Assembly (NCBI GenBank): GCA_016790075.1
Contig: JAEUPP010000010.1
Location: 23,581-87,580, forward strand
DNA from: Rhodanobacteraceae bacterium
GTDB taxonomy: Bacteria; Pseudomonadota; Gammaproteobacteria; Xanthomonadales; Rhodanobacteraceae
DNA: 64,000 nt
Direction: 5' to 3'
Shown in pieces: positions 60,680 to 64,000 of this stretch. A model generated the notes under the pieces. The model did not search any database. It was not told the origin of the DNA and saw only the letters and a list, made by a program, of their open reading frames with translations. The position numbers and the translations under genes are program-made. Numbering within the stretch: the stretch's first letter is position 1; each line of letters starts with the position of its first letter.

Positions 60680-63538
60680 ATGATGCTGTCCAAGGGCGCG
60701 CGTGGCGCGCTATGGCTGTTGTTGGCCGGGGTTTTGCTGCTTTCGATGCCGGTCAGTGCCCAACTGCACGACAACTGGGCCGATGCCAGGGTCATCACTA
60801 GCCTGCCTTACAGCGATAGCGATTCGACAACTACGGCAACAACCGAAGCCAGCGATCCAGTCTCGGTATGCTTTATCGGCGCAGGGGATAGCCAGGGCCG
60901 TTCGTCGGTCTGGTACCGCTACGCGACCGCAGCGGCAACCGAATACCTCAACCTTTCTACCGCGGGTAGCAGCTACGACACGGTCATACAGGTCTATCGC
61001 GGCGCTCCGGGAAGCTTCGAGCAGGTAACCGGCGGCTGCAACGATGACGGTGTATTGCAAACGCAGTCGCGCATCGCTGGCTTGCGCCTGATGCCGAACA
61101 CGACTTACTGGATTGAAATTACCTCACACGGCAGCTTCAGCGGCGGTGGTAGTCTCGTCTTCAACGCCAGCGCCGCACCGGTTTACAGCGTAACCCGCAC
61201 CGACGATCCAAATCCGGCCCAGGCCGGCTGCACACCGGGCGACTGCAGTCTGCGCGCAGCGATCAAGTCCTCAAACAGCACGCCCGGCGCGGTGGTGATT
61301 CCGGCCGGCACCTATGCAATCAGCCTGGGCAGCACCGGCGATGATGCGAATGCCGGTGGTGACTTCGACGTCAAGGTCGGCATGGGTATTTACGGCGCTG
61401 GCATGGATGCAACGCTGATCGACGCGGCCAATCGCGATCGCGTATTTGATATCGACCCCTACGTGTCCGGCGGAGCAACCGGCAAGGTCACGGCGATTAT
61501 TGCCGATCTCGCCCTGATCAATGGCGGGGGATCTTCTCTGTTCGGTGATGGCGGCGGTATCCGCGCCTACAGCACCAACAGCAGTGCATTGCTGACCAAC
61601 GACTATCTCGCTCTGGAACGTGTGCGCGTGAGCCAGAGCCGCTCACAGCTGAACGGCGGCGGGCTCGCGCTGATCGGGCGCGGCACGCTGCGCGACTCGG
61701 AATTCATCGGCAACTATGCGGGCAGCACAGGCGGCGGTCTGACCCTGGGGCCTACGCTGGCCGGTGGTGATACGACGGTTGAAATCATTGGTACGACGAT
61801 AGCCAACAACCAGTCGCCGGGCGGCTTTTCCGGCGGTGGCGGTATCAAATCGACAGCGCGTCTGCGCATGGTGAACAGCACCGTAAGCGGGAATACCACG
61901 GGGTACCACGGTGGCGGCCTGTATCTGACAGGGACCGGCAATATCATGCTCCATAACGTCACCATAGCCGGCAATACCGCAGCCATGAGCAGCGGCAGCA
62001 CGGCCAACGGCGCTGGCCTGAGGATAGACAGCGGCAGCCGCGTCGTAGTGCGCAACAGTGTGATAGCCGACAACACGCGTACCGCCGCCGCCTTGGCCGA
62101 CGACTGCAGTGGCACAGGCACATTGACGACGATTGACTACAGCCTGCTGGAAACCGGTGGCGGCTGCGCTTTCACCGGCAGTGCCAACCTGAGTGGCATC
62201 GATCCGGAGCTGACTGCACCCCTGGCCAACAACGGCGGGGTTACCCGGACCTTGTTGCCGGCTACGACCAGCCCGGTGCGGGATGTGGCTGATCCCGCGG
62301 GCTGCTTTGACTATCGTGCACAGCTATTGACCACGGACCAGCGCGGCGCCGGGTTTCCCCGTGGCGCCGGAGTGCGCTGCGACATGGGCGCTCTGGAATT
62401 GCCGGCGTCCACACTCGCTGCTCCGGGCAGCCCGCGTATCGCTGCCGTCGACGACAGTGGCAGCAGCACCAGCGACGGCGTCACGCGCATCAATCAGCCG
62501 CGCTTTGAGGGGACTTGTGCCGACGGATCGTCGATCACGCTGCTGCTGGATGCCTTGCCCTCCGGAACGTCTGCCTGTGCCAGCGGTGTCTACATGATTG
62601 CCGCGAATGTGGTTCTGGCCGACGGTACGCATACAGCAACAGCACGCGCGCAACTGGGGTCTGCGATCTCGCCGGACTCCAGTACCAGCCAGGTCGTGAT
62701 CGATACGGTCGCCCCGGTGCAGGCGTTCACTTCAGCACCGCAAGCCTCGACGGTTGGCGGTGATGCGTCGTTCGTCTTTACCGGCGAGGCTTCACTGCCG
62801 ATTGAGTGTCGCCTCGATACGGCCGCGTTTTCGCCCTGCACCAGCCCTCTGTCATTCACCGGCCTGGCGCAAGGGGATCATAGTCTGCAGCTGCAGCAGT
62901 TCGACATTGCCGGCAATCGCGGCGGTGTGCAGCATGACTGGACAGCGCTAAGGCCGCCGGCGCCCAGTGCTCCGGTGCTCGCGCCCGGCAGTGATACCGG
63001 AAGTTCGCCCAGCGACGGCATTACGCGTGCTGAGCCCTTGCTTGTGCGCGGCAGCTGCAGCAACGGCGACCTGGTGCAGGTCGTGCTGGATGCAGCACCC
63101 CTGGGCGGCAGCCAGATTTGCATCGCCGAGGCCTATGAAGTGGTAGCCGCTGGTGTGGCGGAAGGGACGCACGTGTTTACGGTGCGGGCAAGTCGCGGCG
63201 GCCTGGACAGTACGCTCAGCGCTGCGCTCACGGTGCAGGTGGATCGCACGGTCCCGGCCGCGCCGTCCATCCTGACGCCTGACGGTTACGTCGGACCTTT
63301 ACTGCTGCTGCAGGGCACGGCCGAGGCCTCGGCTACGGTCGAGGTCCGGGTCGATGCCATGGTGGGCTGCACCACTGCCGCCGATGGAAGCGGCCAGTGG
63401 TCGTGCACGCTGGCCTTGAGTCCAGGCAGTCACAGCGTTACCGCGCGCCAGACCGATCTGGCCGGCAACGTAGGGTCTTTGGGAGTTGCCAGCCTGTTTA
63501 CCGTCGATCGCCTTTTTGCCGACGGGTTCGAGCCTTGA
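60680..63538 (+). CDS. Large secreted beta-helix/Ig-like repeat protein with C-terminal LFADGFEP motif
   Basis: 952 aa; ATG 60680 with GGGGGAAG upstream and a signal peptide (WLLLAGVLLLSMPVSAQ). A pre-peptidase-C-like domain comes first (~30-165). A CSLREA-type segment (TRTDDPNP, CTPGDCSLRAAIKSSNST) is followed by a parallel beta-helix (~200-580, GGGGIKSTARLRMVNSTVSG and similar) ending in MGALELP, as in choice-of-anchor Q domains. Three Ig-like domains come last (~590-940). The very last residues VDRLFADGFEP end in the short FADGFE-type motif seen on many Lysobacterales secreted proteins. Probably exported by a dedicated sorting route; no enzyme activity is visible. Confidence 0.88.
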   Translation: MMLSKGARGALWLLLAGVLLLSMPVSAQLHDNWADARVITSLPYSDSDSTTTATTEASDPVSVCFIGAGDSQGRSSVWYRYATAAATEYLNLSTAGSSYDTVIQVYRGAPGSFEQVTGGCNDDGVLQTQSRIAGLRLMPNTTYWIEITSHGSFSGGGSLVFNASAAPVYSVTRTDDPNPAQAGCTPGDCSLRAAIKSSNSTPGAVVIPAGTYAISLGSTGDDANAGGDFDVKVGMGIYGAGMDATLIDAANRDRVFDIDPYVSGGATGKVTAIIADLALINGGGSSLFGDGGGIRAYSTNSSALLTNDYLALERVRVSQSRSQLNGGGLALIGRGTLRDSEFIGNYAGSTGGGLTLGPTLAGGDTTVEIIGTTIANNQSPGGFSGGGGIKSTARLRMVNSTVSGNTTGYHGGGLYLTGTGNIMLHNVTIAGNTAAMSSGSTANGAGLRIDSGSRVVVRNSVIADNTRTAAALADDCSGTGTLTTIDYSLLETGGGCAFTGSANLSGIDPELTAPLANNGGVTRTLLPATTSPVRDVADPAGCFDYRAQLLTTDQRGAGFPRGAGVRCDMGALELPASTLAAPGSPRIAAVDDSGSSTSDGVTRINQPRFEGTCADGSSITLLLDALPSGTSACASGVYMIAANVVLADGTHTATARAQLGSAISPDSSTSQVVIDTVAPVQAFTSAPQASTVGGDASFVFTGEASLPIECRLDTAAFSPCTSPLSFTGLAQGDHSLQLQQFDIAGNRGGVQHDWTALRPPAPSAPVLAPGSDTGSSPSDGITRAEPLLVRGSCSNGDLVQVVLDAAPLGGSQICIAEAYEVVAAGVAEGTHVFTVRASRGGLDSTLSAALTVQVDRTVPAAPSILTPDGYVGPLLLLQGTAEASATVEVRVDAMVGCTTAADGSGQWSCTLALSPGSHSVTARQTDLAGNVGSLGVASLFTVDRLFADGFEP

Positions 63539-63545
63539 GTTGTCT

Positions 63546-63605
63546 GCGATTCCGGTAATCCGAGATCCCCACACCTCCCACTTGGGTGCCGGAATCGCCT
63601 TTTCT
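63546..63605 (+). terminator. Terminator-like hairpin after the beta-helix protein
   Basis: A 10-bp stem GCGATTCCGG (63546-63555) and CCGGAATCGC (63589-63598), followed by CTTTTCTTTC. The 33-nt loop is long and could fold further (a weak CACC/GGTG inner pairing). It sits 8 bp after the stop. Confidence 0.55.
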
Positions 63606-63618
63606 TTCGGAGCTATTC

Positions 63619-64000
63619 ATGTATCGAATCGTGCTGGCAGCACTGCTGTCCGTTGCTGTTCCGGCCACGCATGCGAGCGAGGTCGAACAGTTGGTACCGA
63701 ACCTTGCCAGTCGCCTGTCCGCAGCCGGCGCCAATGCGCAACTGGGCGCGGCGCTGGCCAATGCCGGTGATTTCAATGGCGACGGTTATGCGGACCTGTT
63801 GATCGGGGCGCCTGGTGCAGCGCGCGGTACTACGGCCAACGTCGGGGCGGTGTTTGTGATCTTCGGCACCTCAGTCGGGCTGCCCAGTGCAACCCTGTCG
63901 CCGCTAAGTCCTGCTACTGGCGTCGCGATGACGAGTGCAACCACTGCGCCCGGAAAAATGATCGGCACTGCTGTCGCCGGCGCCGGGGACTTCAATAATG
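63619..64000 (+). CDS. Secreted FG-GAP (integrin-alpha-like) repeat protein, 3'-partial
   Basis: The frame is open to the end of the window (127 codons seen). Signal peptide MYRIVLAALLSVAVPATHA. The first FG-GAP repeat is AGDFNGDGYADLLIGAPGA with the Ca-binding DxNxDxxxD loop, then VFVIFGTSVGLP, then the start of a second repeat (GAGDFNN). Likely a surface beta-propeller. It follows the beta-helix protein by 80 bp with a terminator-like hairpin between them. Confidence 0.9.
   Translation, partial: MYRIVLAALLSVAVPATHASEVEQLVPNLASRLSAAGANAQLGAALANAGDFNGDGYADLLIGAPGAARGTTANVGAVFVIFGTSVGLPSATLSPLSPATGVAMTSATTAPGKMIGTAVAGAGDFNN

Overview
The window looks like the chromosome of a GC-rich gammaproteobacterium, probably of the order Lysobacterales (Xanthomonadales), Rhodanobacteraceae/Dokdonella-like. 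This placement is an inference from GC-rich codon use, several large secreted proteins with Calx-beta, FN3, beta-helix and FG-GAP/VCBS repeats, a secreted protein ending in LFADGFEP, and Xanthomonad-type metal operons. No rRNA or tRNA gene and no CRISPR array was seen.

The dominant structure is a complete Tn3-family transposon of 32,931 bp at 3194-36124. It has 39-bp inverted repeats (35/39 identical) and a perfect 5-bp target duplication (TACGC at 3189-3193 and 36125-36129). It has split a large surface/secreted protein gene: the first part is 1-3193 and the in-frame end, with one more VCBS repeat, is 36125-36344.

The transposon cargo, left to right, is: an Mrr-like PD-(D/E)XK nuclease, a nadE NAD synthetase and a 73-aa protein (3254-5302); a merR-merT-merP-AhpD-like operon without merA (5588-7057); a KfrA/TnpT-like coiled-coil DNA-binding protein next to a cluster of inverted repeats that may be the resolution site (7088-8278); a defence-island-like block with a small possibly HEPN-like protein, TcmP plus its three-Cys partner, an XRE regulator with twin operators, and an SseB-domain/HEPN-like pair (8382-14300); a Cu/Ag cus-type RND operon (14684-21997); and a tightly overlapping Zn/Cd/Pb operon on the minus strand (hydroxylase-DUF3703 fusion, CDF, czcC, czcB, czcA, cytochrome c-FTR1 permease; 22037-31378). 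That operon is read from a MerR-type promoter shared with a divergent CadR/ZntR-like regulator, which is translationally coupled to the tyrosine recombinase (31459-32879). The transposase tnpA lies at the right end (32963-35914). A spare copy of the inner part of the terminal repeat lies just inside the right end.

The chromosomal part right of the transposon holds: a Ser/Thr kinase with TPRs and an ECF sigma factor (36448-39974), a VCBS protein, a ureide (purine catabolism) operon puuE-uraD-alc-allA, phosphoglucomutase, a PPOX-fold protein, a methyltransferase, an unusual CXXCH protein, an M14 peptidase-like protein, a LytS/LytR-type two-component pair with an exported protein, a LolD/MacB-like ABC exporter, a second methyltransferase, an AlkB-type hydroxylase, a CadC-like winged-helix/TPR regulator with putative heptamer boxes, and two secreted proteins (the last one cut by the window end).
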